Shown here: positions 18,457 through 27,415 of the stretch, piece by piece
Numbering within the stretch: the stretch's first letter is position 1
Layout: each line of letters starts with the position of its first letter
Assembly: GCA_963785075.1 (NCBI GenBank)
Contig: CAWATW010000011.1
Coordinates: forward strand, 1-64,000
Length of the DNA stretch: 64,000 nt
Direction: 5' to 3'
Origin: JAOUGY01 sp963785075
GTDB taxonomy: Bacteria > Actinomycetota > Acidimicrobiia > Spongiisociales > ZC4RG35
Notes under the pieces: generated by a model
Told to the model about the DNA's origin: nothing
What the model saw: the letters and a program-made list of their open reading frames with translations, nothing else
The model's database searches: none
Program-made: the position numbers and the translations under genes

Positions 18457-19884
18457 ATGGAGTTGATACAGGAATCACCGTGGCGTTGGCGTATCGACCC
18501 GGCGGGAGACATGCGGGTCCCTGGCATCGTGTTCGCCTCACACGAGCTTCTCCCGGATGTGATGTCCGATCGCTCGATCGAACAAGTCGCCAACGTCGCC
18601 ACGCTCCCCGGGATCGTCGAAGCGTCGTTTGCCATGCCCGATGTGCACTGGGGATACGGTTTCCCGATCGGGGGAGTGGCCGCCACAGCCGTGGACGAGG
18701 GCGGTGTCGTATCCCCCGGTGGCGTGGGCTTCGACATCTCGTGTGGCGTGCGCCTGTTGATCTCAGAACGAACCCGCGACGAGATTCGAGCACCTTCGGC
18801 CCTGATGAGTGCGATCGCTCGCCATGTGCCCAAGGGAATGGGGCCTGGAGCGGTGTGGGAGCTCAACGACCAAGACCTCGATCGGGTGTTGGCCTCCGGT
18901 GCCCGATATGCCGTTTCGCAGGGATATGGGACAGAGCGAGATTTGTTGCGATGTGAAGACGGAGGTGCACTCGAGGTTGGAGACGCCTCGGTGGTGAGTG
19001 ACAGGGCGCGACGGCGGGGGGCTCGTCAACTCGGCAGCATCGGGTCGGGGAACCACTTCGTGGAGGTGCAACACGTCGCAGAGGTCCTCGACGAGCGCGT
19101 TGCCGCACGATATGGCCTGTATCCGGGTCGAGTGTGCGTCATGATCCACACGGGGTCGAGAGGACTCGGGCACCAGGTGTGCACCGATCAGCTGGGCATC
19201 ATCGAGACCGCGATGCGCAGGCACGGTATCACCGTCCCCGACCGGCAGCTCGCATGCGTGCCGGTGAGGTCCCCGGAGGGAGAGGCATACATGGCGTCCA
19301 TGGCGGCGGCCGCCAACTATGGACGGGCCAATCGCCAGTTGCTCACACACGCCGTGCGTGAGGCCTTTTTCGACGTCGGCGAGGGAGAACTCGAGCTGCT
19401 GTATGACGTGAGCCACAACCTCGCCAAGATCGAGCGCCATGCCGTGGACGGTCGGACGATGACGCTGTGTGTGCACCGCAAAGGAGCGACTCGGGCTCTT
19501 CCCGCGGGCCATCCCGATGTGCCGGAGGACTTGCTCGACGTCGGTCAGCCGGTGCTGGTTCCCGGGTCTATGGGAACCGCCTCCTATGTGCTCGTCGGTG
19601 ACGGTGACGGCGCCGGCGGGGGGCGTGGGGCGTTTCAATCGACCTGTCATGGGGCGGGGCGCCGGATGAGTCGCACGAAGGCCCGGAAGTCGATCGACGT
19701 CGGAGTGCTGCGCGAACAACTGAGGGCTCAGGGGATCGAAGTCCGGGCGGGATCGTCACGAGGGTTGGTCGAAGAGGCGCCCGAGTCCTACAAGGACGTC
19801 GACGCCGTAGTCGACACCGTCGTGCGAGCCGGGCTCGCCACCGCCGTCGCCCGACTGGTTCCGATCGGCGTGGTCAAGGGTTGA
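18457..19884 (+). CDS. rtcB: RNA-splicing ligase RtcB
   Basis: 475 residues. GTP/Mn2+-dependent ligase that joins 3'-phosphate (or 2',3'-cyclic phosphate) to 5'-OH RNA ends. Diagnostic segments: MPDVHWGYGFPIGGVAA, GVGFDISCGVRLL with the Asp and Cys metal ligands (about residues 93 and 96), GSIGSGNHFVEVQ, MIHTGSRGLGHQV, and QSTCHGAGRRMSRTKA with the His that is guanylylated. ATG 18457 lies ten bases after GGAGG; the longer open frame upstream has no family similarity. Archease lies immediately downstream on the other strand (6-base gap). Likely for RNA repair or tRNA healing. Confidence 0.95.
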   Translation: MELIQESPWRWRIDPAGDMRVPGIVFASHELLPDVMSDRSIEQVANVATLPGIVEASFAMPDVHWGYGFPIGGVAATAVDEGGVVSPGGVGFDISCGVRLLISERTRDEIRAPSALMSAIARHVPKGMGPGAVWELNDQDLDRVLASGARYAVSQGYGTERDLLRCEDGGALEVGDASVVSDRARRRGARQLGSIGSGNHFVEVQHVAEVLDERVAARYGLYPGRVCVMIHTGSRGLGHQVCTDQLGIIETAMRRHGITVPDRQLACVPVRSPEGEAYMASMAAAANYGRANRQLLTHAVREAFFDVGEGELELLYDVSHNLAKIERHAVDGRTMTLCVHRKGATRALPAGHPDVPEDLLDVGQPVLVPGSMGTASYVLVGDGDGAGGGRGAFQSTCHGAGRRMSRTKARKSIDVGVLREQLRAQGIEVRAGSSRGLVEEAPESYKDVDAVVDTVVRAGLATAVARLVPIGVVKG

Positions 19885-19890
19885 CAACGA

Positions 19891-20295
19891 TCAGACGTCC
19901 ACGATGAAGCGGGCGAAGACGACGTTGGAACGATCGAGTGTCATCTCGGATCTGGATATCGCTTTCGGCACCGAACCTGTAGGCGTGACCCGAGACCGAG
20001 GCGCGAGCCCGATCGAGGCTGTCAGAAGCGCGTCGTCGTCACTGACATGGCAGGCAACAGGGACATCATCCTCCGTGTCCAGAAGGTAGATGAGCTCGTC
20101 GAGGAGTTGCTCGAGGGCTTCGAGGTCGGCGCTGTCGATCGTCGTGCGTACCTCGACCGTCGCTCGGGGCAGGGGGTTCTCGGCATATGTCTCGATCACG
20201 CCCATGCATGCCTCGCTCAGGCATGCAGCCAGGGTCGGGCCCCAGGACTCCACGATCACGTCGGCGGTGTGTTCACGCAGGCGATGCCCCGACAT
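19891..20295 (-). CDS. Archease
   Basis: 134 residues. Archease activates RtcB for multiple turnovers and guanylylation. The N-terminal REHTADVIVESWGPTLAACL matches the conserved EHTAD motif whose Asp binds metal near the RtcB active site; the C-terminus RSEMTLDRSNVVFARFIVDV ends in the conserved beta strand with a final Asp. Convergent with rtcB rather than co-directional, so the pair is linked by function but not by a common transcript. ATG 20295; no strong Shine-Dalgarno. Confidence 0.88.
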   Translation of the reverse strand: MSGHRLREHTADVIVESWGPTLAACLSEACMGVIETYAENPLPRATVEVRTTIDSADLEALEQLLDELIYLLDTEDDVPVACHVSDDDALLTASIGLAPRSRVTPTGSVPKAISRSEMTLDRSNVVFARFIVDV

Positions 20296-20704
20296 GTCCC
20301 GTCGACTGCTCGCCTGGTGGTCTCATCGGAGACTCGATCCTGCTCGCTCGACGAGCGTCTGCGTCTCATCGAGATCTATCTCGAACCCCACGTCTGGATC
20401 GATCGACCACGCGTGTGTCGGCCCCCTTCGCCCACCGCTTCCTGCTCGACGGAGAGAATTCCGGTTATGCGGCTGGTGTGTCGTGTGGACTTCGTGCGAC
20501 TTGGCGGTCCGTGATCGATGGGACGTGGATGCTCCTCCGTGCGACCAGGCTATCTCGGTGACGCTCCCGACCGTGTCTCGCGATCTCCGGACATCACGGC
20601 CGGATGGCCCAAGGCCCCGTCTCCTTGCCTGCCGCTGGCATGCCCGGGGGTAGTCTCCCCGCTGCTCGAGCTGGCATCGTGCCGGCATGACGATGGAGGA
20701 TCAC
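20296..20704. other. Intergenic region without a recognised gene
   Basis: 409 bases between archease (minus) and the next plus-strand gene. Short open frames cross it, including one from about 20418 to 20561 (SAPFAHRFLLDGENSGYAAG), but none has a ribosome site or family match. It should hold divergent promoters for archease and the glycosyltransferase-like gene. Nothing else recognised. Confidence 0.45.
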
Positions 20705-22267
20705 GTGGATCGGAACCGTTTCGTGCTCTACGGCAACGAGCTCAAGAGGTCCTACGCCCACAGGGCCGCCAAGTGGCAGGACATGTTCGTCGAACGGTTC
20801 GACTTCGACCCTGATGAGCGCTACGACCTGAGCCTGCGGCCCAACCCGTACCTCGGCGATGTCTTCGGGCTCCAGGACGTGGTCCGTGATGGTGACGGCG
20901 AACCGATTCGGTCGGACTCCGGTGTTCTCATCGGAACCGTGCGAATGGGATTCGGGCACTATCGAATCGCCATGGCCGGGGCATCGGCCGCACGTGCCAT
21001 GGGCCATACACCCCTGTGGCTCGACCTTCTGGCGATCCCAGGTATCACTTCGGACGTCATCAACTGGTGGAATACCAACTACTCGAAGTACTCACGGCTG
21101 TCGCAACGGAGCTCCCTGTTCAACAAGTACGTCTGGGAGCCGGTGACCACCGGACACCGGACCCTGCCCGGTCTGTGGTGGCTTCTCAACAACACGGCGA
21201 CCGGGTTCCCGTGGCGATTCCTCAAGGCAAACGCCCGTGACTACCGCAAGAGCGAGCTGTTCGGCCCGCTCCATCGAGCGTTCCCGTCGGAGATGCCCAT
21301 GCTCACGTCGCACATGTGGAACGCCATGGGTGCCGTCGCAGGTGGCATGTCCAACGTCGTCGACATGATGTTCGACAACTGGCCAATGGCGTTTCAACTC
21401 ACCGAAGGTGCCAAACACGGTGTGCAGTCGCCGTCGGGCTACTACGGCTTTCGCGTCATGAACGGTTTCGACGAGAAGGACGCCATCCTCTCACCGACGC
21501 CGGCTGATGCGCTCTACTACGTGGGTCACCACGTGGACCACGAGCTGGTCGAGAACATCGAAACCGATTGTGGGGCGCGCCTCCGCCGGCTTGCAAATGG
21601 CGAGCCTCGGCGTTTCCTGCTGACCATGGGAGGGGCAGGTGCCCAGCGCGACCTCTTCAAGGCGATCATCGATCACGCCGTTCCAATGGTGCAACGGGGC
21701 GAGGCGACGCTGTTCGTCAACCTAGGCGACCATGCCGACAACTGGACGTGGCTCCAAGACCAGCTGGGTTCGAAGACCGAGATGGTCACGCTTCACCGGA
21801 CGTGGGACGAGGCTCGTCAATTGGCCGATGCGATCCGCGACGGAGAGGCATCGGGGCTGCACGTCCTGTTGTTCGACAACACCTTCCACGCCGTGTACTC
21901 GACCAACTACCTCATGCGAGTGGTGGACGTGCTGATCACCAAGCCGAGCGAGCTGGCCTTCTACCCCGTTCCCAAGATCTTCAACGAACGAGTGGGCGGC
22001 CACGAGGCGTGGGGTGCGATCCGAGCCGCCGAGCTGGGCGACGGGACGATCGAGACTCGAACGATCCCTCGAACGCTGCAGGCGATCGATCTGTTGACGA
22101 GAGAGCCCGACCTCCTCGGGATGTTCTGCGACTCGATCGTCAAGAACAAGCAGATAGGGGTGTACGACGGCGCCTACAAGTGTGTGGCGCTGGCCACAGG
22201 TACGAGCTGGGAGCGGCCCTCGAGTGAGCCATCCACAATGCAGCGAAGCACTACCAAACCAAAGTGA
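20705..22267 (+). CDS. Unrecognised protein, possibly GT-B glycosyltransferase-like
   Basis: About 520 residues, soluble. The segment GTVRMGFGHYRIAMAGASAA resembles the glycine-rich N-terminal loop of GT-B glycosyltransferases such as MGDG synthase or MurG (G-x-G-H-x-x-A). It is followed by Trp-rich INWWNTNYSKYSRLS. The C-terminal half has LLTMGGAGAQRDLFKAIIDH and TKPSELAFYPVPKIF, placed like the nucleotide-sugar side of GT-B enzymes ('KPGG' region). The start is GTG 20705 with GGAGG five bases upstream; ATG 20687 and 20693 are alternatives. It precedes the galactoside operon on the same strand, so a role in glycan or glycolipid assembly is possible. The assignment is weak and the family is not named. 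Confidence 0.5.
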   Translation: MDRNRFVLYGNELKRSYAHRAAKWQDMFVERFDFDPDERYDLSLRPNPYLGDVFGLQDVVRDGDGEPIRSDSGVLIGTVRMGFGHYRIAMAGASAARAMGHTPLWLDLLAIPGITSDVINWWNTNYSKYSRLSQRSSLFNKYVWEPVTTGHRTLPGLWWLLNNTATGFPWRFLKANARDYRKSELFGPLHRAFPSEMPMLTSHMWNAMGAVAGGMSNVVDMMFDNWPMAFQLTEGAKHGVQSPSGYYGFRVMNGFDEKDAILSPTPADALYYVGHHVDHELVENIETDCGARLRRLANGEPRRFLLTMGGAGAQRDLFKAIIDHAVPMVQRGEATLFVNLGDHADNWTWLQDQLGSKTEMVTLHRTWDEARQLADAIRDGEASGLHVLLFDNTFHAVYSTNYLMRVVDVLITKPSELAFYPVPKIFNERVGGHEAWGAIRAAELGDGTIETRTIPRTLQAIDLLTREPDLLGMFCDSIVKNKQIGVYDGAYKCVALATGTSWERPSSEPSTMQRSTTKPK

Positions 22268-22287
22268 AAGGGACGTAGGACCCTAAC

Positions 22288-22333
22288 CGTAAGGACTTGA
22301 CCAGCAATCGTAAACAAACGTAAGCTCCATTCA
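22288..22333 (+). promoter_or_regulatory. Promoter and CGTAA repeats before the DeoR gene
   Basis: TTGACC (22297-22302), an 18-base spacer and TAAGCT (22321-22326) form a sigma70-like promoter. Transcription would start about seven bases later, at the A of ATG 22333, and there is no Shine-Dalgarno, so the mRNA is probably leaderless. Three CGTAA copies (22288-22292, 22309-22313, 22319-22323) sit around the -35 and -10 boxes and could be binding sites for the encoded regulator. Confidence 0.5.
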
Positions 22334-23139
22334 TGGAGGAGGGCATTCCAGGTGAACTGCGACGAGATCGAATGCTCACCCTCGTGCGAGAGCGGGAGTT
22401 CGTCAGGGTCGCCGATCTCAGCTCGATCTTCGGGATCTCCGAGGTGACGGTACGTGCCGACCTCGCCCACCTGGCAGAACAGGGCTACCTGCAACGGGTG
22501 CACGGCGGAGCGATCGTTCGTGGGCCCGAACTCCGTCTCGAGCGATCGTTCGAAGAGGCCATGGACGAGTCCACCGGCGAGAAGGCGGGCATCGGCCGAC
22601 ATGCGGCCGGTACGATCCGCTCCGGAGAGACCATCATCCTCGACGTGGGGACGTCGACAACCGCCTTGGCGCGGGCCATCGTGGCCCGACAGGATCTCGT
22701 CGACGTGATCGTGTTCACTTCGAGCCTTCCCATCGCTCTCGAACTCGAGCCAGCCATTCCCAGGATCACCGTGGTGGTGACCGGTGGCACGCTTCGCCCC
22801 AAGCAGCATTCTCTCGTGGATCCGATGGCCGGATTCATCTTCGAGAACACCCACGTCTCTGTTGCGTTCATCGGATGCAACGGGGTCCATCCGGAAGCAG
22901 GTGTGACCAATGTCAACCTGCCAGAAGCCGAGATGAAGCGAAAGATGGTCGCCGCCGCCCAACGGACCGTGGTGGTGGCCGATGGTTCCAAGCTCGGGAA
23001 CATCAGCGTGGCCAAGGTGGTCGATCTCGCCGCCATCGACCAGCTCATCACCGGCCCGTCGGCGCCGCCACACGTCGTCGACGAGCTCGAGAGCCGGGGC
23101 GTTGCCGTGGAGATCGCAGAGCCCGATACCCGGGCTTGA
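22333..23139 (+). CDS. DeoR family transcriptional regulator
   Basis: 268 residues. N-terminal winged helix (LRRDRMLTLVREREFVRVAD, FGISEVTVRADLAHLAEQGY, LQRVHGGA) followed by the DeoR C-terminal sugar-phosphate sensor domain (IILDVGTSTTALARAI, VVTGGTLRPKQHSLV, VVVADGSKLG). It is the first gene of the galactoside operon and probably represses it until a sugar phosphate binds. Starts at ATG 22333 without a ribosome site, in line with a leaderless message. Confidence 0.9.
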   Translation: MEEGIPGELRRDRMLTLVREREFVRVADLSSIFGISEVTVRADLAHLAEQGYLQRVHGGAIVRGPELRLERSFEEAMDESTGEKAGIGRHAAGTIRSGETIILDVGTSTTALARAIVARQDLVDVIVFTSSLPIALELEPAIPRITVVVTGGTLRPKQHSLVDPMAGFIFENTHVSVAFIGCNGVHPEAGVTNVNLPEAEMKRKMVAAAQRTVVVADGSKLGNISVAKVVDLAAIDQLITGPSAPPHVVDELESRGVAVEIAEPDTRA

Positions 23140-23178
23140 ACAGGAGCTCGTGCTCCAGAGAAACAACGGGAGGAAGAG

Positions 23179-24564
23179 ATGAAGAGAAAGCTGGTTCTGC
23201 TTCTTGCGGTGCTGGCGCTGGTCGTGGCCGCGTGCGGCGGGGACGGAGATACCTCGGAAGACACCGAGACCACCTCCGACACTGCCACCACCGAGACCAC
23301 CACTGCAGGCGCAACCGAGACGACGGCGGCAGAGACCACCGAGTCGTCGATGAGTGGCGAAGAGGTGACGGTCCGTTGGCGGACGCGTCCAGACAACGAC
23401 GAGGAAGCCGGGGTCTATGCCTCGATCTCCGACGAGCTCTCTGGTCAGTTGGATGGCATCGACTTGAGTTACGAGCCGGGTGGGCAGGAGACCGCTGGGT
23501 ACCAACAGAACCTGCTGACAGAGTTGTCGGCCGGCACTGCGCCCGACGTGTTCTGGCTCCCCGGTACGGACATCGCCGACTTTGCCACTCGCGACGTCAT
23601 CCTGGACCTGCGTGAGCTTGCAGATGCGAGCGGGCACAGTGACGGCGATTTCTACGAAGGGCCGATGTTCCACCTCACCTTCAACCCCGAAACGGGGAAC
23701 TCAGGTGAGACGCTGTGGGGACTTCCCCGTGACGTCTCGACCTTTGCTCTGTATCTCAACCTCGACCTGATCGCCGAAGCCGGCGTCGAGGATCCCCGGG
23801 TACTCGCCGACAACGGAGAGTGGACGTGGGAGAAGTTCACCGAGGTAACCGACGGCATTGCCGCCCTCGGCGGTGGCATCACCGGATACGGCCAGAGCTC
23901 GTGGTGGGGACCGTACGGCTATTGGATGGAGGCGGCAGGCGGCGGCTTCTTCAACGACGACAGGGCAGCGTGTGGGCTGGACAGCGAGGGAAGTGTCGCC
24001 GGTTTGACCTTCCTGGCCGATCTCTACTCGGGCGGCTCGGTTGTGCCATGGGGTGAAGACCCCGAGGCCCCGTTCCGTGCCGGTACGCTGGGCATGTTCC
24101 AGAACGGTCGGTGGGCGACGCCGGGCATCCGGACCGTCGACTTCAACTGGGACGTCGTGAAGCTGCCGGAGGGCCCGGGTGGTCCTTCGAACTGGTTGTT
24201 CTGGGGCGCGTATGTCGTCAACGCCAACACCGAGCATCCTGAGGCCGCCTGGCAGCTCGTGCAGGCGCTGACCACTGCCGAGACCCAAGCGGAGATCTCA
24301 GCCCTCGGGGCCAACGTCCCCAGCAGGGTGAGCCAGGAGGCGCTCGACGCTTTCCTCACCTTCACCCCGCCTGAGAACAATCAGGCGTTCCTCGATGGTC
24401 TGGCCGAGAACCCTGCCACCGAAGGCCCGCTGTGGGCCGGAAGCTGGCCGGACTACGTCTCGATCATGGATGCCGAGGTCGGTGCCGTGGTCACTGGAAG
24501 CAAGTCGGTCGACGACTTCGCAGCGAACATCTGCTCGCTGACCGAGTCGGCGTTCTCCGGCTGA
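23179..24564 (+). CDS. Sugar ABC transporter substrate-binding lipoprotein
   Basis: 461 residues. Lipoprotein signal MKRKLVLLLAVLALVVAAC with Cys19 as the lipid-anchored residue, then an acidic Thr/Glu-rich linker of about 40 residues and a type-I solute-binding domain (GTAPDVFWLPGTDIADFATR, LGMFQNGRWATPGIR, WGAYVVNANTEHPEAAWQLV) of the MalE/UgpB group. GGGAGGAAGAG precedes ATG 23179. Captures an oligosaccharide, probably an alpha-galactoside judging from the operon. A 14-bp hairpin follows the stop. Confidence 0.9.
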   Translation: MKRKLVLLLAVLALVVAACGGDGDTSEDTETTSDTATTETTTAGATETTAAETTESSMSGEEVTVRWRTRPDNDEEAGVYASISDELSGQLDGIDLSYEPGGQETAGYQQNLLTELSAGTAPDVFWLPGTDIADFATRDVILDLRELADASGHSDGDFYEGPMFHLTFNPETGNSGETLWGLPRDVSTFALYLNLDLIAEAGVEDPRVLADNGEWTWEKFTEVTDGIAALGGGITGYGQSSWWGPYGYWMEAAGGGFFNDDRAACGLDSEGSVAGLTFLADLYSGGSVVPWGEDPEAPFRAGTLGMFQNGRWATPGIRTVDFNWDVVKLPEGPGGPSNWLFWGAYVVNANTEHPEAAWQLVQALTTAETQAEISALGANVPSRVSQEALDAFLTFTPPENNQAFLDGLAENPATEGPLWAGSWPDYVSIMDAEVGAVVTGSKSVDDFAANICSLTESAFSG

Positions 24565-24575
24565 TCGACCCATCA

Positions 24576-24608
24576 GTGTGGGGCCGGACCGACCGTCCGG
24601 CCCCACAC
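24576..24608 (+). promoter_or_regulatory. Intercistronic stem-loop after the sugar-binding protein gene
   Basis: Perfect 14-bp stem, GTGTGGGGCCGGAC / GTCCGGCCCCACAC, with loop CGACC. It lies 11 bases after the binding-protein stop and 17 bases before the permease start. No T-run follows. Such hairpins shield the upstream mRNA from 3' exonucleases or act as partial terminators, which lets the binding protein exceed the permeases. Confidence 0.7.
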
Positions 24609-24625
24609 TCGACCGAGGGGCGCGC

Positions 24626-26182
24626 ATGACCGCTGCAAATCGGACTCTCACCAATGCCTACCGTCCTCGCTGGCTGTTACCGCTCGTTCTGTGGCAGGTC
24701 TTGTTCGCGATCGCTGCGTCCTTGCTGGTCGCGCTCGTGGCGTCCGGCACGGGCATCGCGATCGAAGGCACGCTGCGGTGGGTGGCAACGGGGTTGCTGG
24801 CGGCGGTTGCAACACTGGCAGCACTCTCCGTTCCATGGATTCAGCGGCGCCGCCATAGAGGTCGCCTCTCCGGGTTCACGCTGAACTTCCTGCTGACAAT
24901 CGTCGCCGCGTTCTTCATGCTGCAGGAGGTCAACCTCTTCAACGGTCTGGACGCGGTCGGTGAGACATTCCCGAACGGCATTCCGTTTCTCGTGGTGGTG
25001 GGGGTGGGATGGCTCATCTCCGGGTGGGCGGCCAAGCTTCCGCGATATGAGCATGCGCTTCGGCTGGCCGCCCGATGGATGATCTGGATCGGTCTGGCGT
25101 TCTTGCTGATCGCGGTCGGGCTCTTCCCGGGCCTCTGGACGTTTGCGCAGCGAATCGTCCAACCGGGCGCCCTCGTGTGGCTTGCCATCGCTGCCGCCGG
25201 TGCAGTGTGGGCCATTCTCTTGTGGCGTGATGAGTCGACCCAGGTCTTCTCCTCGTCGCAAGACCAGGTCGAAGTGATGAACGGCATGGTGTTCGTGGCG
25301 CCCAACATCATCGGATTCCTCGCGTTCTTGGCGGGACCTCTGATCTTCTCGTTGCTCGTCTCATTCACCGACTGGGATGGTCTTCGCCAGGCGACCTGGA
25401 TCGGATTTCAGAACTATGTCGACCTCGTGACCGACCCGTTCTTCCTCAAGTCCCTGCGCAACATCATGCTGTTCGGAGTCGTGGCAGTTCCCTTCTCCGT
25501 GGCCCCGGCGTTGGGGCTCGCCGTGCTCTTGAACTCCAAGTTGCCCGGGATGAAGGTCTTCAGGGCGTTCTATTTTCTCCCGTCTGTGGCCGGCGTCGTC
25601 GGCGTCGCTCTCATCTGGAAGCAGCTCTACAACGCCACCGTCGGATTCCTCAACTACGGGATCCTCCGGCTCTTCGATTTCATCAACTTGTTGCCCGGCG
25701 TCGAGCTGACCGCTCCGCAACCACAGTGGCTCTCGAACTCTTCGACCGCTCTGCTGTCGATGATGATCGTGTTCGTGTTCCAGACGCTCGGGTTCAACGC
25801 GGTACTGTTCCTCGCCGGACTCCAGGGCGTGCCCACAACGCTGTACGAAGCTGCCGAGATCGATGGGGCGGGGCCGTGGGCGAAGTTCCGCAAGATCACG
25901 GTGCCCATGCTGGCCCCGACCACCGTTTTCGTGGTGATCACCACCACCATCCTCGCTCTTCAGCTCTTCTCTGAGCCGTTCATCTTGAACGCCCCTCAGC
26001 TGTCACCGAACGGCCCCAACAACGCCACCCTCACGCCGGTGATCTACCTCTACCAGAACGCGTTCGAACGCTTCAACCAGGGGTATGCGTCGGCGATCGG
26101 CTGGGTCCTGTTCCTGTTGATCTTCGCCATCACGCTCGTCTACTTCAGGACGCAGCGCGAGGAAGGAGTCCTGAGCGCATGA
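24626..26182 (+). CDS. Sugar ABC transporter permease (MalF-like) with N-terminal membrane extension
   Basis: 518 residues, far longer than the usual 290-320. Residues 1-200 form about six extra membrane helices (LLPLVLWQVLFAIAASLLVA, FTLNFLLTIVAAFFML, IPFLVVVGVGWLISGWA, WIGLAFLLIAVGLFP). The BPD_transp_1 core follows (FVAPNIIGFLAFLAGPLIFS) with the EAA loop near residues 408-427 (EAAEIDGAGPWAKFRKITVP), which binds the ATPase. Start ATG 24626 follows GAGGGG. The stop overlaps the MalG-like start (ATGA). No ATPase gene is in the operon, so a shared MsmK/UgpC-type ATPase elsewhere is expected. Confidence 0.9.
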   Translation: MTAANRTLTNAYRPRWLLPLVLWQVLFAIAASLLVALVASGTGIAIEGTLRWVATGLLAAVATLAALSVPWIQRRRHRGRLSGFTLNFLLTIVAAFFMLQEVNLFNGLDAVGETFPNGIPFLVVVGVGWLISGWAAKLPRYEHALRLAARWMIWIGLAFLLIAVGLFPGLWTFAQRIVQPGALVWLAIAAAGAVWAILLWRDESTQVFSSSQDQVEVMNGMVFVAPNIIGFLAFLAGPLIFSLLVSFTDWDGLRQATWIGFQNYVDLVTDPFFLKSLRNIMLFGVVAVPFSVAPALGLAVLLNSKLPGMKVFRAFYFLPSVAGVVGVALIWKQLYNATVGFLNYGILRLFDFINLLPGVELTAPQPQWLSNSSTALLSMMIVFVFQTLGFNAVLFLAGLQGVPTTLYEAAEIDGAGPWAKFRKITVPMLAPTTVFVVITTTILALQLFSEPFILNAPQLSPNGPNNATLTPVIYLYQNAFERFNQGYASAIGWVLFLLIFAITLVYFRTQREEGVLSA

Positions 26183-27408
26183 GTCTCGCATCGACGACGG
26201 TGGGAGAGCGGAGCGACCGACGGCGCAGGATCGGCCGGTTGATCGTCGGTCGGGGAGGGGTCTATCTCCTCCTGGCCGGGCTGGCGATGCTCATGATGTT
26301 TCCCTTCATCTACATGGCTTCGTCTGCGCTCAAGACCCCCGAGGACACGTTCCGCTACCCACCCAAGATCCTGCCCCGAGAGCCGGCGGTCATCGACGTG
26401 AACGGCGAGCAGCTCCCCGCCTACGCCCTCCCGATCGACGGGTTGGACCGGACGGTCGTTCTGGCCGAGTCGGGTGTGCCCGCGGGAGTGTTCGTCGACC
26501 CGGCCTCGCCTGATGACGAGGTTGCATGGCCGATCGACCTCGCCACCGACACGGGTACCACCACCGTCCTCGATGGGGAGGACGTCCCGGTCTATGAGGT
26601 CCCAGTGGGTGCTGCCGTCGAACGGTTGGCACTGAGACGGACCACTGTTGTCGGGCGCTTCGTGGACCCGAGTGATTCCTCCGTCGAGACCTACGCAGTG
26701 GTCCGGACAGCCCCGGCGGCAGAGGAGATTAGTGCTCGTACCGAGAACTTCTCGGATGTCCTCGAGCGGAGGAGTCTCGACCGGGCGCTGACCAACACGA
26801 TTCTCGTCACGACCCTGGTCGTCGGAGGGATTCTCTTCACGTCGATCATGGGTGGGTACGCCTTTGCGCGGTTGAAGTTCCCCGGACGCAACGCCATCTT
26901 CTTCGCCTACCTCGGGTCGATCATGATCCCCTTCATCGTTGTGATCGTCCCGCTGTTCCAGCTGATGGTGGCGTTGGACTGGATCGATCATCTCGGGGTG
27001 CTCGTGTGGCCTTTCCTGTTCAACGCCTACGGCACATTCCTCATGCGTCAATTCTTCATCTCGATCCCCAAGGACCTCGAGGAGGCGGCTCTCATCGATG
27101 GCGCTAAGCGGTGGCGGATCCTCTGGACGATCTTCGTGCCGCTGTCGTGGCCGGCGATCGCAACCCTGGCGACGTTTTCGTTCCTGTACGCGTGGAACTC
27201 CTTCGTCTGGCCGTTCGTCGCCATAAACACCGCCAACGAATCTGACTGGGTGTTGACCATCGCGCTGCAGCAGCTCGGCGGGCAGTCGGTGGAGAGTCCC
27301 AATTTGATCTTCGCGGGGATCGTGATCGCAGTGGCGTTGCCAATGCTGGTGTTCGTGATGGCCCAGCGGTATTTCGTGGAGAACGTTGCGACTTCAGGGA
27401 TCAAGTGA
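26179..27408 (+). CDS. Sugar ABC transporter permease (MalG-like) with periplasmic insertion
   Basis: 409 residues. The first helix (GVYLLLAGLAMLMMFPFIYM) and FRYPPKILP are normal for MalG-type permeases. An insertion of about 130 residues (roughly 66-195) with Asp/Val/Thr-rich beta-like sequence (YALPIDGLDRTVVLAESGVP) comes next. The core then resumes with ALTNTILVTTLVVGG, and the EAA loop is near 301-320 (EEAALIDGAKRWRILWTIFV). The insertion would face outward and could dock the binding protein. Coupled by ATGA to the MalF-like gene. Confidence 0.9.
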   Translation: MSLASTTVGERSDRRRRIGRLIVGRGGVYLLLAGLAMLMMFPFIYMASSALKTPEDTFRYPPKILPREPAVIDVNGEQLPAYALPIDGLDRTVVLAESGVPAGVFVDPASPDDEVAWPIDLATDTGTTTVLDGEDVPVYEVPVGAAVERLALRRTTVVGRFVDPSDSSVETYAVVRTAPAAEEISARTENFSDVLERRSLDRALTNTILVTTLVVGGILFTSIMGGYAFARLKFPGRNAIFFAYLGSIMIPFIVVIVPLFQLMVALDWIDHLGVLVWPFLFNAYGTFLMRQFFISIPKDLEEAALIDGAKRWRILWTIFVPLSWPAIATLATFSFLYAWNSFVWPFVAINTANESDWVLTIALQQLGGQSVESPNLIFAGIVIAVALPMLVFVMAQRYFVENVATSGIK

Positions 27409-27415
27409 ATCCACC

